The translations under genes and the position numbers were made by a program. A stretch of DNA of 64,000 nt from contig LR746268.1 in NCBI GenBank assembly GCA_902729315.2, forward strand, positions 7,485,501 to 7,549,500. Reading direction: 5' to 3'. Under the pieces are notes generated by a model. It saw only the letters and a list, made by a program, of their open reading frames with translations, was not told where the DNA came from and made no database searches. Within the stretch, counting starts at the first letter, position 1. Each line of letters opens with the position of its first letter. Below, in pieces: positions 37,475 through 49,900 of this stretch. This stretch comes from Spirodela intermedia (lineage: Eukaryota > Streptophyta > Magnoliopsida > Alismatales > Araceae).

Positions 37475-37847
37475 CAGCCTCGATCGTCACATCAGGGTGT
37501 CTATCTCCCGGGAAGGGCTGGATTATATTTCAATGTAGAACGGATATCCGGGCACCAGAGCACGTGAAACTGAGAATTGAAATAAACCCCTATTTCAAGG
37601 GGGAAGGGAGCGGTAATAACAGAGGGTCTTGCTTGACTCGGGATCATTTACACGGAACGGGGATGGGGGGGCGGCGAGTCGACCCGGGAGAGTGAGTTGG
37701 CAGGTGGGGCGCGGGACTGTTCCGTCACTGTCATTCACCGAGTCCGGAAAATCCGCTTGGTAGTTCAACGCTTGGGCTGTCCGAGTCGGAGACCGGTCCG
37801 GGGGTGGTGCGGCAAACGAAGGCGAAGCATCTCGTCACGTGGCCTCG
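34981..37847. other. Intergenic sequence left of the TRM gene, no supported gene
   Basis: Mixed composition. Open frames at 35259-35789 (minus), 36165-36572 (minus) and 36627-37223 (plus) have no domain that I recognise and are rich in Arg, Ser and Pro, as expected from GC-rich noncoding DNA. Microsatellites: (CT)n at 36820-36850, (TA)n at about 37421-37437 and (GA)n at 37445-37469. The last few hundred bases are probably the TRM gene 3' flank. Confidence 0.45.
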
Positions 37848-39994
37848 TCATGTGAGCCGCTGACCCTCGTGGGCCGAGCCGATCCGACTCTGTGATGGCG
37901 TCAGCAAGGCGGCGGCGGCCTCAGCAACGAGCGAATCAAGGATGGACGTCCCCAACTCGACGGCGACGGACTCGGCTTCCTGGGACACGGCGGGGTGCAG
38001 CAGGAGCCGCCGCACGTTGACGGCGGGGAGGTCCGCCTCAACGAGGGCGTCCACGTCCGGCGGCGCCGCCCGGCAACTGGCGGCTGAGAAGTTCCGTATC
38101 CGCGACCACACGCTCTGCATGAGGGACTCGCCGTCGGTGATACGCCGCCGCCATGGTTCTCGCGGCTGCCAGAGAAGCTCCGCCAGTACCTCGTCCACGA
38201 GGTGGAAGAGGAGCTTCCGGTTGCAGCGCTGCCGCAGGGAGCCGGAGGACCTGTTGAACGACCTTTCTAGCTGATGAAACACGATAGGATCCACCGGGTG
38301 GGACGGGGAGTACCACCTGGCGGCGGCGGAGGACAGCGGCGTGTGGCTCTGAACTCCAGTTCTCCCCAGGACGCATCTGACGTAGAGGTACTCCTCAGGG
38401 CCTAGCACTGAGGAGTTACTACTCCTCCGAGCCCGGCTGTCGCCATCGTCGGAGATGCGTAACTGGCCCCTGGTGTGCCGCAGCCGCGGCGCCGCCGGTG
38501 CGCTGGTTTGCTGCGACGGCGACGGCGACGGTGGCGGTGAGAGAGAGGTGAAAGTGAGTGCCTCCTTTCGGATGCCGGGGACGAAGGCCGGGGAGGAAGA
38601 CCGGCATTTCTTCCGGGGCTGCGGCGACGACGGCGGCGAGAGAAAGGATTCTTCGCGAGCTGCTACAGCCGGGGACTTCCTCATCTTCTCCATGAACCAT
38701 TCGGATCTGGGCTTCCTGCTCTTGCCGGAGGCCGCTTTCGCCACTTCTCTGTCCATGCGCTGCGGGTGCGGGGAGGAGGGACGGCAGAGAGGAAGAGGCG
38801 GCGGCGGAGGAGGAGGAGCCGGAGAAGCGGGCTTGTTCTTGGGCGAGTCGAGGGCTCGGAGACGAGGAGAACACGAAGGTGGTGCAGTGGAAGAGCAGAT
38901 CTGTCTCCCATTCTCGTGGCAGAAGGCTTTCGTCTTCTGTCCGGTCGATCCCGCCGGGGGATCCTCGAAGCTCCTGCCGGCGATTCTCCGGGTGACGCTC
39001 TCCTTCACCTGCTTCATGATATCGCTGGCGTACTGCCTGGGGCTCCTGTTCTCGTCCTGCTGCAGCCTGGAGATCCTCCTCTTGGACTTGGCCGACAGAG
39101 ATGAAGGGGACAGAAAGGAAGCGTTGCCCTCCCCCAGAGCGAAGGCAACGTTCTCCTTGAAGGAGAGCTGGAGCGAGAGCCTCGGGTCGGCGTCCCAGGA
39201 CTTCCTCGCCGACGACATTCTCGGCGTGTCCGGCAGGGAGCGGGTGCCGTGCCTGGCGTCCTCCGGCGGCGCCACCAGGAAGTCGCAGTTCCTCGGCCGC
39301 AACGGGTGCCTCAGCGGCGGCGGCGTAACGGCGGCGGTCTCCCTCCGTTGCTTGTGGAACGTCGCCACTCGAAGGGACGAGAGCTGTTCTTGGCTGCTGT
39401 AGCCGTCGGAACTGCGAGAGGGGGTCGGTTCGGGGATCTGGTCGAGCCCCATCAGACGCGCCACCACGTTGCCCGTCTTGGAGAAGCCCGTCCTCGGCGA
39501 GCTTCTCCAGTACTCCATGTCCTGCTCCTGATGCCGCGGCGCCGCCGCCGACGGGGTCGTCTTCCTCTCGAGGACCAGAGAAATGCCCATCTGTCGGGAA
39601 GAAGGAAAGGGATAGGGAGGACGACCACCATTTTAGGAGGCCGATGTAGCAGATAGGACTGTCTGTCCTGGGGTGTTTTAGCTACTCACAGGAATGTCGT
39701 ACTCTTCTTCTTCTTCTTCTCCCACAGTGACAGTCGATGCCGACGAGACGGCCACTTCTTCGAGCTTCAAGCTGTTCCTAGGCGCCATCACACCTGCAAT
39801 TCACAGCACCGTCCCTTCACAACGAGACCTTTCACGGAGAAGGAAGAACGTAGAGGGAAGAGAAGGGGGCTGTGCCGCTTGCCTCGAGGGGAGGCGTCCT
39901 CCTGCAGATCCCTAGGGAAGGCTTCCCCCGTCACCGTCGACGTCGCTCTGAAGAGTATCTGGTGGAGATTGAAGAGTTGCAGAAACCCGCTCAT
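37848..39994 (-). CDS. TRM/LONGIFOLIA-like DUF4378 protein
   Basis: Member of the plant TON1-recruiting-motif family, which is generally linked to cortical microtubule organisation and cell shape. I cannot assign a subgroup. Exons: 39883-39994, 39690-39793, 37848-39590, giving 652 aa with phases closed. The start MSGFLQLFNLHQ resembles the N-termini of the family; an in-frame ATG also exists at 40066. Conserved family wording is NVVARLMGLDQIPEP near residue 110. The middle is disordered and contains a proline run (APPPPPPPLPLC). The C-terminal DUF4378-type region reads PVDPIVFHQLERSFN, then KLLFHLVDEVLAELL, ending near ILDSLVAEAAAALL. The first intron (39794-39882, 89 nt) appears to start with GC rather than GT. 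Coding sequence is strongly GC-rich, with large antisense open frames as a by-product. Confidence 0.85.
39794..39882 (-). other. Inferred GC-AG intron of the TRM gene
   Basis: On the minus strand the donor reads CGAG then GCAAGC and the acceptor TTGCAG. Using GC joins the exons in phase (codon GGT) to give SPRG then VMAPRNSLKLE. The only nearby GT donor in the same phase would leave an intron of about 35 nt, below the usual plant minimum. Confidence 0.6.
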
Positions 39995-40066
39995 GCACCC
40001 CGCGGGGGTCTCCTTCTCCCTCTCTCCCCTCCTGCGGGAGCGACTCCCAGTCCTCTCTCTCCCCAT

Positions 40067-41879
40067 CTGCGCTTGTCAGCCCCTCGCACCAGAGCCAGAC
40101 ACGGAAGAGGACGGAGAGCTGGAAGAAGACGAGCAGGAGAAAGGCCCGCCCCTGGAAGAAGAAGAAGCAGAGGCGGGTGACTTTGGTGGGGCGTTCCGCC
40201 GAGGGAGAAGAAGCCCCCGCCGGCGAGGACAAGCAAGGCTTTAGCTTTCTTATGAGACCTCACGACACAGGAAAGCTGCTTCCATCTTCTTTTAGTCCTG
40301 ATCCGGCTTTGTTTCCAGTTAGTTGCCTTGGGAAATGAAATAACGGAAAGAGAGAGAAAGAGAAAGTTAGAGAGAGAGAGAGAGAGAGATGATGACGAAA
40401 TGACTACGAGACGACGCGACAACCCCCACGCGAGGTAGCTCGTTATTTTATGGACCGCCCTCAGTAAACAATAGGGTTATAATTTTTTTTTTAAAATTTT
40501 GTCTCCTGCGGCGGGGGACGGACAATGGGCCTCGGCTAGGAGCATTTAATATTTTCGGGCTTAAATGGGCTTCGCTTAGCCTGTCCTAACCCTACTCTAA
40601 TGGGCTTGCTAGCGGTGAAAAACCGATCCCTCTACTAGGATCTACCCCCCCCCCCCCCTTCCTCCTCGCTTTCATCGGACAATTGCCGAGGTTTGTGGGG
40701 CGGTGAAATCAAACATCGGGCTCCGCCGATGGTAAAAGGAAATGAAGGACCTGTTCATTAATGAGGAAGACGAGCTGTCGGGGAGGGGGAGGGAAGACCG
40801 AGGGCGGGCTCCGCCGCGCAGGGCCGACGGCGCCGCCGGTAGGAATATGAGCCCTTCGTCGAGCTTCATTCTCCGGGCGCAGCGAGGGAACGTGGGCTGC
40901 TTTCTGCTGCTGCTGCTGCTGCCACCTTTTGTTCTCCAGTTATGCTGGCCTCAGGAAGACAGGCCCCGAGCCAGGCGTCACGTCTTTCCTTTCCGAGAGC
41001 CTCCTTGCCTGGATTTTGTTTGCTCTACTTGTGGGATGCTCGGCCTTTACTTTCATGGTCACCGTGTTGGGAAATTTCCCCATCTCAGATATCGACGGTT
41101 CTCACGTGGGTCTGGGAAGACGAAGCTCTTGCTCGAAGAAGGCCTCGAAGCAGTACAGACGCGACCATCAATGGCGTCTTCCTCCTCGACGACTCGACCT
41201 TCGAAGATGACCCATTTGACCGAACATTTCCCGATGTTTTTTCTTGAGAACAGAATCTGATACATTATCGGAAGTTTGGTTCCCGACAGGTCTTCTCCGC
41301 CGCCTGTTCCCCTCAAAGCTGCCCCGTCTCCATGCATGCATGGAGGACGTAGGTGGGGTAGCCGTCGGGGCCTCCATTAGAGAGAATCTGAACAGCTTTC
41401 TCCACGCATCTCCAGATGCCAAGGGCTTGAGGCTTTTGAAACCGGAGACGTGTCGATCAAGGCCTCGCCGTCCTCCTCCTGGCCCCGCTTCTTCTGTAAT
41501 ATTTTTTTTGCTTGGGAGGGAACAACGCGGATGAGTTTTCAGATAGCAGAGGGAGAGGTGGTGGGGGAGTAGTTTACTGTAGCAGCCGTCACTTCCCTGC
41601 AGTCTGACCAGATGTTGCTCACCCGGTTTCTCCGCCAATCTCCTTATCTCCCTACCCGCGGCTCTGATTGGCATCACTGGAGGGCTAAGTTTCTCGGGAA
41701 ACAGGACGACGGCCGACGGCAAGATCCCAAAGTTTTCTGCAGCTCCTTTTTCTTTATGGCCTCTCAGACAACCTGGGCCATAGTTTTTTCCAAACAAGTT
41801 TCAAGATCAAACCTAAAAGGAAAACAATCAGCTTAGGGACAAGTCCGGGAACTATCCGGTATAATCACGTGATCCATGT

Positions 41880-41925
<46 letters not shown>

Positions 41926-42319
41926 CGCTCGATCGCTAACTTCCCATCGGTCTATCATTCATCATTAAAGTTGAAGCCTGGATGGGCCCGTGGGCACGCT
42001 TGTGTGCGAGTCATTCTAGCACAGAATCACTCCGAGAACTCCTCTGAATGCTCCTGATCGATCGTCCTCCCCCATTCAGAATAAGAAGGTGACTGGGATG
42101 TAATGTCGCTCAGTGGGCATCACGCGTGGTGCAGGTAGCTATGTTCTTTCTTGGCAGCTCGACCACACAGCCCTTATTCTACTTACAGTAAGACATCATT
42201 ACAAGGAAAATCTAAACTGTACAATCCGATCCTTGACTTTTTCGCATTATGAACATAACAGGATTAGCAGCCAAAACCAGGTGGGCTGAACCAGATTCAA
42301 CTCCTTAATCGTAAGACAA
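40067..42319. other. TRM upstream region and PPD2 downstream region
   Basis: Holds the TRM gene promoter side, with GA-rich runs at about 40370-40390 and a C homopolymer at about 40647-40660. GC-rich overlapping frames at 40742-41540 include a signal-peptide-like MSPSSSF start with a Leu run (40847-40930). In another frame there is a hydrophobic LLAWILFALLVGCSAFTFMV (about 41001-41060). I do not recognise either, and they may be noncoding. A (CT)n repeat sits at 41884-41921. The final part is the PPD2 3' flank. Confidence 0.4.
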
Positions 42320-44071
42320 TCATTCTAAAACATTGAAGGAGTGGAGCACCTTTTCCAAAATCGTTCTCGCTTCTGTGCCCAGAGGAGACTCGGGCTTATC
42401 AGAGGAGGTAATGTTGAGAACATAAAGCTTACTAGCGTCGACAAGCACGGCTGAGAAAATCCTCTTCAATCCCCCTCTGGAGCTATCCACTGTGTACTCA
42501 AACTCGAACACTGGCAAACCTCTGTAGCCCACCCTCTCTGCAACAGTCACCATCTGGGCATCCTTTGTGCTCTCCTGTCAACAAACAGAATGGAAAGACA
42601 TTACAGTAGCAAAGAGGGAGATGTCCCGTACCATATTCTCATTAATATATTCAAGTTTTTGTGCATACATACATACATAAATATTCCCCATGCATGACTC
42701 TCGACGGGCCTGGAAATGGGCGAAGATTCAGAAGAAAAGTTTTGTTCTTGTTGTGTTAATCGATGACTGTGTCGTTTTTTTCTTCCAAAAAAAAAAAAGA
42801 AATGGAATCCACAGTCCAATGATGGAGAATCCAAGTTCCATTTATAAATCTTAGAACTACCCCAGCAGAGTGTGATGCGACTAGAGACAAAAAGCCTTAA
42901 ATATCTCATAATTCGTATGCACAGGAGATTATTGGTTCCCAATTATTGAGATATTGTTTCTGGTATATGCATATTAAATAATAAAATGCATGAAAACTGT
43001 TCATCAGCTCAGAAACGAATACTTCTCAGTCCTGCAATCAAAGGGTAGATTCCTACGAAGTTGGTTGCAAACATCGATCAAGCTTATGAAGCTTTATTTT
43101 CTGTGCCCATCGAGTTTTTCTCCTCCTTTCATTTTAATTATAAAACTGTCTGAGCCCTTGCCCTGGTGCAGTGGCGATATAGCTAGTTAGTTCTCTTCTA
43201 ATTGCTTTCTGACCTACTCGCCACCCGATTACAGCAGACATTGGAAACCTAATTTTGGCAGAAGTTGACTTCAACCGTAGAATTGATCGAGGAAGTGGTT
43301 GGGTATTCAGCAGCATTACTTTGCGCATTTACTCACAATGCAGAATGCTCAGAGGCCCGCCACATTGATCAAGATCATCCCTAAACTGTGACGAACAGCG
43401 GGACAATTACTGGGTTCGTTCAAGCCTCATCTGCCAGACGACGGAGCAAGAGGAAGATATGGAGATCACATCGGGTTCTAGAAGAAAAGGAAGAGGCGGA
43501 CCTTGCGTCGTTCCGCTTGGATGAGCTTCTCAGCCACGAACTCCGGCGTTCCGAAATCCTTCAGAGATGAAAGACGAACCGGATTCACCACGACCCCTAT
43601 GGTGTCGTTCTTGTTCTTCTCGCTCACGAACAGCGCCGTCGCCCCTGCCTTGTCGACCTAACCAGCAGAAGATCGCATCAACAGATTATCTTCATTCAAC
43701 AAACAGAGAGATGAATCCCGTCCTCGCCCCAATCAGCGTACCTTAACCCACGAGGAAGGCCTGAGCAAGGAAAAGCCCTCTTCCTTGTCGGTGTACGTCT
43801 CCAGAACCTCTTCTCCGCCGGCTTCCTCGACCGCCGCCACCGAAGGAGAAAGCAGAAAACGGAGAGAGGAAGCTAATAGGAGAGCAAAGCTCCTCCTCGT
43901 CGTGGTAGCGACGGCGGCGCAACAGGTGGCGGGGCAGCGGCGGCCCTCGCCGGCGGGCGGGTGAAGAGAAATGGACCGCCGGTGGGCAGGAAAGTGGTGC
44001 AGGAAGAGGAACAGCTGAAGAGGGGAAGAGGATGCTACGGACCCTCCCTTCGTCATCCTCCTCCTGCTCAC
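42320..44071 (-). CDS. PPD2: PsbP domain-containing protein 2, thylakoid lumen
   Basis: PsbP-fold lumenal protein of the PPD2 group; its precise role in photosynthetic complexes is not settled to my knowledge. Exons 43742-44071, 43502-43657 and 42320-42574 join in phase to 246 aa. The N-terminus looks like a bipartite transit peptide: a Ser/Arg-rich stroma-targeting part, then a twin-arginine signal TTTRRSFALLLASSLRFLL ending at an Ala-rich cleavage site (SVAAVEEA) near residue 82. This suggests Tat-pathway import into the lumen. The mature domain starts LETYTDKEEGFSLLRPSSWV. It continues GVVVNPVRLSSLKDFGTPEF, EFEYTVDSSRGGLKRIFSAV and ends VLHSFNVLE. The ATG at 44056 is an alternative start. 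The 927-nt second intron contains an A homopolymer near 42790. Confidence 0.93.
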
Positions 44072-44387
44072 CTTACCCTCGTACCTACAGTGGAGACTCT
44101 TCGCGTTGAGAGGCTATGGCTCCAGAGGCACGGTGGGCCACCACACCGCGAAGAAGATAAGAGAGATGGGTTCGATTTAACGCATTAAAGCTGGTAACTT
44201 TGTTAGGAGGTCAGCTCAACGAGGAGCTTGAGGGTGAAGGAAAGGTCAGATTTTTGCACCCTTTACACAGAGGTTGCAGGAGGGGGAAAGCCTAAAAAAA
44301 GGGCTTCCTACAGAGGCAAAAGTGGAAGCCCGGAATCATCAACTGGCTTTTTCTTAACCAGCTCGGGCCGCGGAACGGCGGCTCCGG
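44072..44387. other. Short gap between PPD2 start and KIWI stop
   Basis: About 316 bp separates two minus-strand genes. It must hold the PPD2 promoter and the KIWI 3'UTR. I see no TATA-like box or other obvious element, which suits a housekeeping or photosynthesis gene with a dispersed promoter. Confidence 0.5.
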
Positions 44388-46153
44388 CTAGGCGTTCTCG
44401 GCGATGGCCTTGTCAATCTCGCCGATGTGATCCTTCAGAATGTTCCACTGAACAGGAAGGAAGAGGAACGTCAGACGCCAGAGAATGGGGCGCCGTGGAA
44501 CCGCCGCAGAAGAACAGAAGGTTCGAGCGTACCTGATCCATGGTGAGGGAGATACCTGATTCACGTACAGAAAGCAACGATTCGTCAACATGAAGAAGTC
44601 TTCTAAAGATTTTACATTGCCAAGATAAAAAAATAAAAATAAAACATTTTCAACAAAAAATAATTGCAGAGAGTACCCCTCCAGGGAACCATTTTTCGAT
44701 CAAGCAACGGCTTCCAAACACCGATTAGGGACTATAAGACAGATGTATTGCTAATTTATAGTGATATGGGCAGATGTGAACAAACTCGACCAAGCAAGAA
44801 AGTCAAAGGAAATTCTACTACAACACTCGACCAAGTAAATTGGATGTGCCGTGGAGAATATAATCATCGTTGTCTGTTTCATACGACATCCAAAACAGTG
44901 ATTTTTAATAATAATAATTTTAAAAAAACTAGGACCAGTTTCATGCAGGGGTCCTCAGGTATCATATTTGCTCTAGATCGGATCGAATTTTCCATCATAT
45001 TTCTGTTCCAGTCTGATCCAGGTTGACGAATAATATGCAGAAAATATATCCTCCAGTGATGGGTATCTATTTCTTGAAATAATAACGTGGCATACACAAC
45101 CTGAAGTTCAGAGATTCCGCGCAGAAGGAGAGTTGATGCTCAGCGCCGCAAAATATGTGAGGCTAAACTAAATAAGGTACAGTTGGATCATCCGGATAAA
45201 AATTTGTGTAATTACAATAATTTTTCTGAGAGGGGAAATATGGGAGTGCTGAAAAAATTGTCATTAAACTGCTCTCAGACAACATTAGGTACTATGCTGA
45301 TCAAATTTCATTAATGGATCGAAGCTGCATTATTTCTGTTTTTTTTTCTTTTTTTCTTTTTTTTTAACCATTGACGTTCCTAGATGTATAAATCTTCAAT
45401 GCAGATTTATTCTATGTAACTGGGACAAATTACTTGTACTAATGTCGTATGTTCTTCCTGTTAATCATCACAACCCAAAAAAGCTTCGAACCCTTCTCTT
45501 CTACAGGCGTTCAATGTAGAGAGAATTCAAAAAAAGAACCCGAAGCCCAAAGAAAGCTGCTTCCATTCACCAAGAACGGGTAGAAATTAATCGAGACTCA
45601 CAGTAAATGAAGCAAAACCACAAGCATAAACTGAAAAGAAAACCCCAATAACCAGTTCCGTCACCCCCAACCAAGCCAACGCAAGGCGTAACTGGTTCTG
45701 TCAAGCAGAGTGGCAGCAAAGAGTAGGTTTTAAGCAGGGATAGTCGCATACCTTTCTTCCCAGGGAGTTCTTTCCCATCCTTGGAGTAGAACTCTCGGAT
45801 GTCCACCACAATCTTTCCCTGCCAGCAGCGCACAGAGACCCTCCGGTTCTTCGATATCTGAGAAGCCACAGTCTCTCCAATATCAGGGGAAGACGTATGA
45901 AAGAAGAGGAAAGTAGAGAGGGGAGTAAACGACGACCGAACGAGGGGGAAATCGATGGGGAAAGATTGAACGATCACACGGCAAACAACGGGGGGGGGGG
46001 GGAGAGGGGGACAGAAAGCAAACGAACATCACAAACGACGATGTCTTCCTCGTCAGAACCCGTCGCCGCCTTCTTCCTCGGAGGACCTCCGTCGGAGTCG
46101 TTGGCACCGGTCGGACTCTCCTCGTCCTGCCTCTTCTTCCCCTTCCTCCACAT
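44388..46153 (-). CDS. KIWI: KIWI, PC4-type transcriptional coactivator
   Basis: Nuclear single-stranded-DNA-binding coactivator of the PC4 (p15) family that assists RNA polymerase II transcription. Four exons: 46028-46153 (126 nt), 45752-45857 (106), 44533-44555 (23), 44388-44447 (60). Phases close at 104 aa, close to Arabidopsis KIWI. The N-terminus is charged and Ser/Lys-rich (MWRKGKKRQDEESPTG, later GGPPRKKAATGSDEEDIVVC). The PC4 fold follows: ISKNRRVSVRCWQGKIVVDI, REFYSKDGKELPGKKG, then ISLTMDQWNILKDHIGEID. The 23-nt third exon encodes only ISLTMDQ plus part of a Gly codon. The 1.2-kb second intron is AT-rich, with T homopolymers near 45340. Upstream sequence carries many W-boxes. Confidence 0.95.
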
Positions 46154-46966
46154 TTTTCCCAGGCAAAACCCTACTCTCCGCTGAGGTTAACAGGATACGG
46201 AAACACAGTTTCCGCGGATGAAACCCAATTATATATATAGAAAACACTCAGAAGCCCACAAATTTCTCTGGAAAGTGCGTTGACACCCTTTAGAAGTGGA
46301 ACATGTCAATCGGTCAAACCCTGTCAAAATTGTGTTCTTGGTTTTGCTCGTCGTATTTTTATTCAGAGAACCAATAGAAAAGGGCCATTCAGATTTTGGC
46401 TAGGGCGGATCGTTTGATTGATCAATACGCTAATTTTTTCTTCGACTACGATTTTAATTTTTTTGAAAGAGCCAAATCTCATTGCCTCAAGCTGAGTTGA
46501 CCCTATCTCCCTCTCTCCCCTGAGCTCGTCTTCCCCACAGTATAGAGAGAGAGAGAGTCAACGGAGAAAGGTCCCGACATTGTCTATGACTCTAGCCCTC
46601 TTGAGGTGAGACAGTGCAGCAGTGTGAAGGGGGGTGACAGCTCCTCTTTGCTAGCCCGTTGACTCTTGCTATTTCATTCTCTCTATCCATCTCCTGTCCA
46701 ACGACTTGGACCGGGAGGAAGACACGGAGAACTCTCCCTCCAAAAGTACGAAGATTTTGTAAAATGACTTCATCCCCCGCCACCAACAGAGAGCATCGTT
46801 GACCGAGAGAGAGAGAGAGAGAGAGAGAAAGATCCTTATGTGAACTTCGTTGACTGATGCTGGAACAGGACAAGGGGGGTAATTTATAAATACAGAAAGG
46901 ATCGGCTGCAAGCAGCTTACACCTGGGGTCAACTGAGAAACTTTTGCTGGATGCTGTGGGGTGCCG
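46154..46966. other. KIWI promoter and SRT2 downstream region
   Basis: About 0.8 kb between two minus-strand genes. It contains six TTGAC-type cores (see separate entry), a (GA)n repeat at 46806-46830, and the SRT2 3' flank near its right end. Open frames here have no recognisable wording. Confidence 0.5.
46497..46932. promoter_or_regulatory. W-box-rich segment upstream of KIWI
   Basis: TTGAC cores occur at 46497, 46659, 46799 and 46850, and the reverse GTCAA at 46557 and 46928: six in about 435 bp, located 340-780 bp upstream of the KIWI start. Random expectation is roughly one per 500 bp counting both strands, so this is an excess. WRKY binding is the obvious reading, but part of the segment may instead be the SRT2 3'UTR. 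Confidence 0.45.
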
Positions 46967-49900
46967 TCAGACGCTGGGGACTGTGAGAGACCCCACCTCG
47001 AGCAATCTCGGAAGAATCTGAGAAAAATAAGAACAAAGATTTACATAAATGGGTTAAGTCGGTGCTAGGGGCTGAACAAGTTCGGCCTACCTCGCCGCAT
47101 CGAGCGCCGATTTTCAAGGGAACGAGGTCGTCTGCTCGGGTCTCACCGAGGTTGACTATCGCAATGGCGGCGCCCACTTCACGCGCAGCTCTGTAGACGA
47201 TGGACCTCTTTAAGTGGGAGCAGAAAAGGCCACTTTTAGGGCAGAAAGAGAGGAGACACAGAGTACCTGACAAGTCTGAAAGCGGACATGGTCATCAATG
47301 ATGAACCCAACACAAGGAAAGAATCGCATGTTTTAGCAGCCTCCATCGCTTTATCTGCTCTGTCTTTGGGCACGTTATCCCCAAAGAATACAACCTTCAA
47401 AGATAAAAGTAAAAAACAATGAGAGGGAAGAAGAACATTTCATGAAGAATTTTATTCAAGCAACATTAGAACATACTTGAGGTTAAAATGATCAGCAACA
47501 CTTTAATTTATTTTTTTTAATGAACAATTTCCACAAGAGAGTATGAAAAAAATATAAAAAAATAGAGCATAATCGTCCTAATTAGTGGAATCTCAAGCTT
47601 AGGATGCTAGTTGTGCTCAGAATTTTTGTATTTTTATCTATTAATAAAACTAGATAACCCAATTAATTCAATATTTTCCAACCAATTCAGATGTGGATGA
47701 GATGGGCCAAGTCAAGCAGGTAATCTGCAAAGAGGTTGTAAATTCAAGAACAGAATAATGCGGCGACTTACAACAATTTGTATCATCTAAGTAAGAATCT
47801 ACTGACAAAGAGGATGATGAAATTTCAGGTATGAACTTGGGAACCTTAAGTTCTTTCGATGCATATTCCATGTACTAAATCAGAGATGGCTAGTTCCCTT
47901 GATCAACGGACATGGGACACTTACATCAGGTTTTAGCAAACCGCTACACTGCGTACAATTAGGGATAACAAAATCTTCCTCCCAGAACCTTTCATCGATC
48001 TCAATATCGCCATCAGGTCTTTGCTGCATGCCGAAGCTTTTGTCGGAACCAGCCGGGCCATGATCCAAACTTTCGATTGCCAGTGCCCACTTCACCAAAT
48101 AACAAAACATTTCATGGTCCAAAATAACTGCCGAAAAAAATATGATCTAGGACCGAAAATAAAGAGGTCTTTAACTGGGTCGAGAAGCATGAAAATCACC
48201 ACAGAAACAACTAATGTTGGAAAGTAACAGAAAACTTAATAAATGATAAAATATTATCACAAAGCATGAAAAACTAACACAAAGCATGCAAAAATATAGG
48301 AGAGTTGAAAGTAGGAATCAGAAAGTAGATAATGTTATTAAGGAGGAAATGAACCCTGTGACAGGATTGTCAGGTTCTGGGAAAAGAAGATAGAGACAAT
48401 CAGAGAAATTTGTAGATGTTTTATGACGGCGAGGTACTCTCTTGACATACAAACACTTTGTGGGAGACAATCAGAATTAGTCCAACGGAATACACCAGGG
48501 ATAGATAATTTCATTTTCATTTTCATTTTCATTTTCATTTTTAAGTAAAATGATGGACATTTTGCAGCTTTCTTTTATGGATGCAACTCTTGTGGTTAGT
48601 AAATTTAATTGGCCGCCGGTATTATCATTTTATTTATAGTTTTACCTTATAATGGGTATTCAGATTTTACCCCATATTCCCATGATGATTAAGCAGAAGA
48701 TAAATAAAAATATGTAAAACTTAACTAGAGGAAAAAACAATGCACGCCTTTGGGAAATTATCAGAAACTACAGTTGAATCAGAATCAATCAGGAGGAGAA
48801 CATAAAAAATGACATCAATTTTGTTATTTAATAGCAACATGAGTATATTTACTGGAATAAAAACTAATTTGAGTAGATTACACTCGAAATTCAGAGCCAT
48901 AAATCTATATAAACAGAAAGCAAAAGCACAAGGAATAGCAACGACAAGAACCTATAAATCTGGATCAACGAGTAAACTCCATAGACTTCAAATCCTAAAA
49001 ATGGCGAACCAAAAAACTAATGCAACGGATCCTTGATAAGATGAGAGTATTTTACCTTTGGATTAAGAGCCTTCACTTGCTCTTGAAATAAATGTCGGTC
49101 TGTCGAAGCACCACACTGCAAACATGCGACAGAATAAACAGTTCCATGCAATTCTAGAGGTTCGCTACCAGCACGATGATGCAACCTGAAACATGAGCAG
49201 AGAGCATGCTAATACATAACAACTTAAGGAATATTCCAACCTGTTAAAAAATTTTAATGAAACGAAGCCACATACCTGTCAACGTTTTGTGTAATCATAA
49301 AACTTATCCGACCAGCTTTTTCCAGGGTTGCAAGGGATCTATGAGCAGCACTGGGCTGTGCTGCAGTGAACCTTCTCCATCCAGCATAGCTCCGAGCCCA
49401 GTACCTTTTCCGTGCACGAACTGACCGCAGAAATTCCTGCAAGCCGGCGAGTTTACATGGCCACAAACATATAGTATCCACTTACTATGTTTCCAGCTAT
49501 AGCTGGAAAAACAAGATGCTGCAGTAAAAGAACAAAATTTGGGCCACATTGTCAACAATTTCTCGAATATGAATCAACACAGTCAGTCTTTGAAAACTAA
49601 GAGCTCACTTGTGAGCTTGGAGACCTCTCTCGCCAAGGTGTCCTTGGGGAAGAAATGCTGTCACAGTGCTTAAAAAAATGCACTTTTCAATGAACCATTA
49701 AAGTTATTCAACACATTTATTCTTTTTAAAAATGGTTCTTTTATGGAAACCAAATTTCTACTTTGAGATGCAAGAGCTTTTGTCATTCCACTCACATATC
49801 CTACTACTTTAGGGGAAACCACAAGACGAACATAAGCAAGCCATCTAATTTTTTTTTACCACGAACTAAAAGAGTTGGAAACATGACCTTGGATCGCAAG

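Noticed and set aside
38455-39402. Large plus-strand open frame of 315 codons
   Set aside because: It lies antisense to the TRM exon 3, which carries family motifs. GC-rich coding sequence often leaves long antisense frames.
40742-41260. Plus-strand frame with a signal-peptide-like Leu run
   Set aside because: The Leu run comes from a CTG repeat, and no downstream domain or consistent exon chain was found. Kept only as a note in the intergenic entry.
48508-48542. Short regular repeats as a possible CRISPR-like array
   Set aside because: It is a simple hexanucleotide microsatellite in a plant intron, without spacers.
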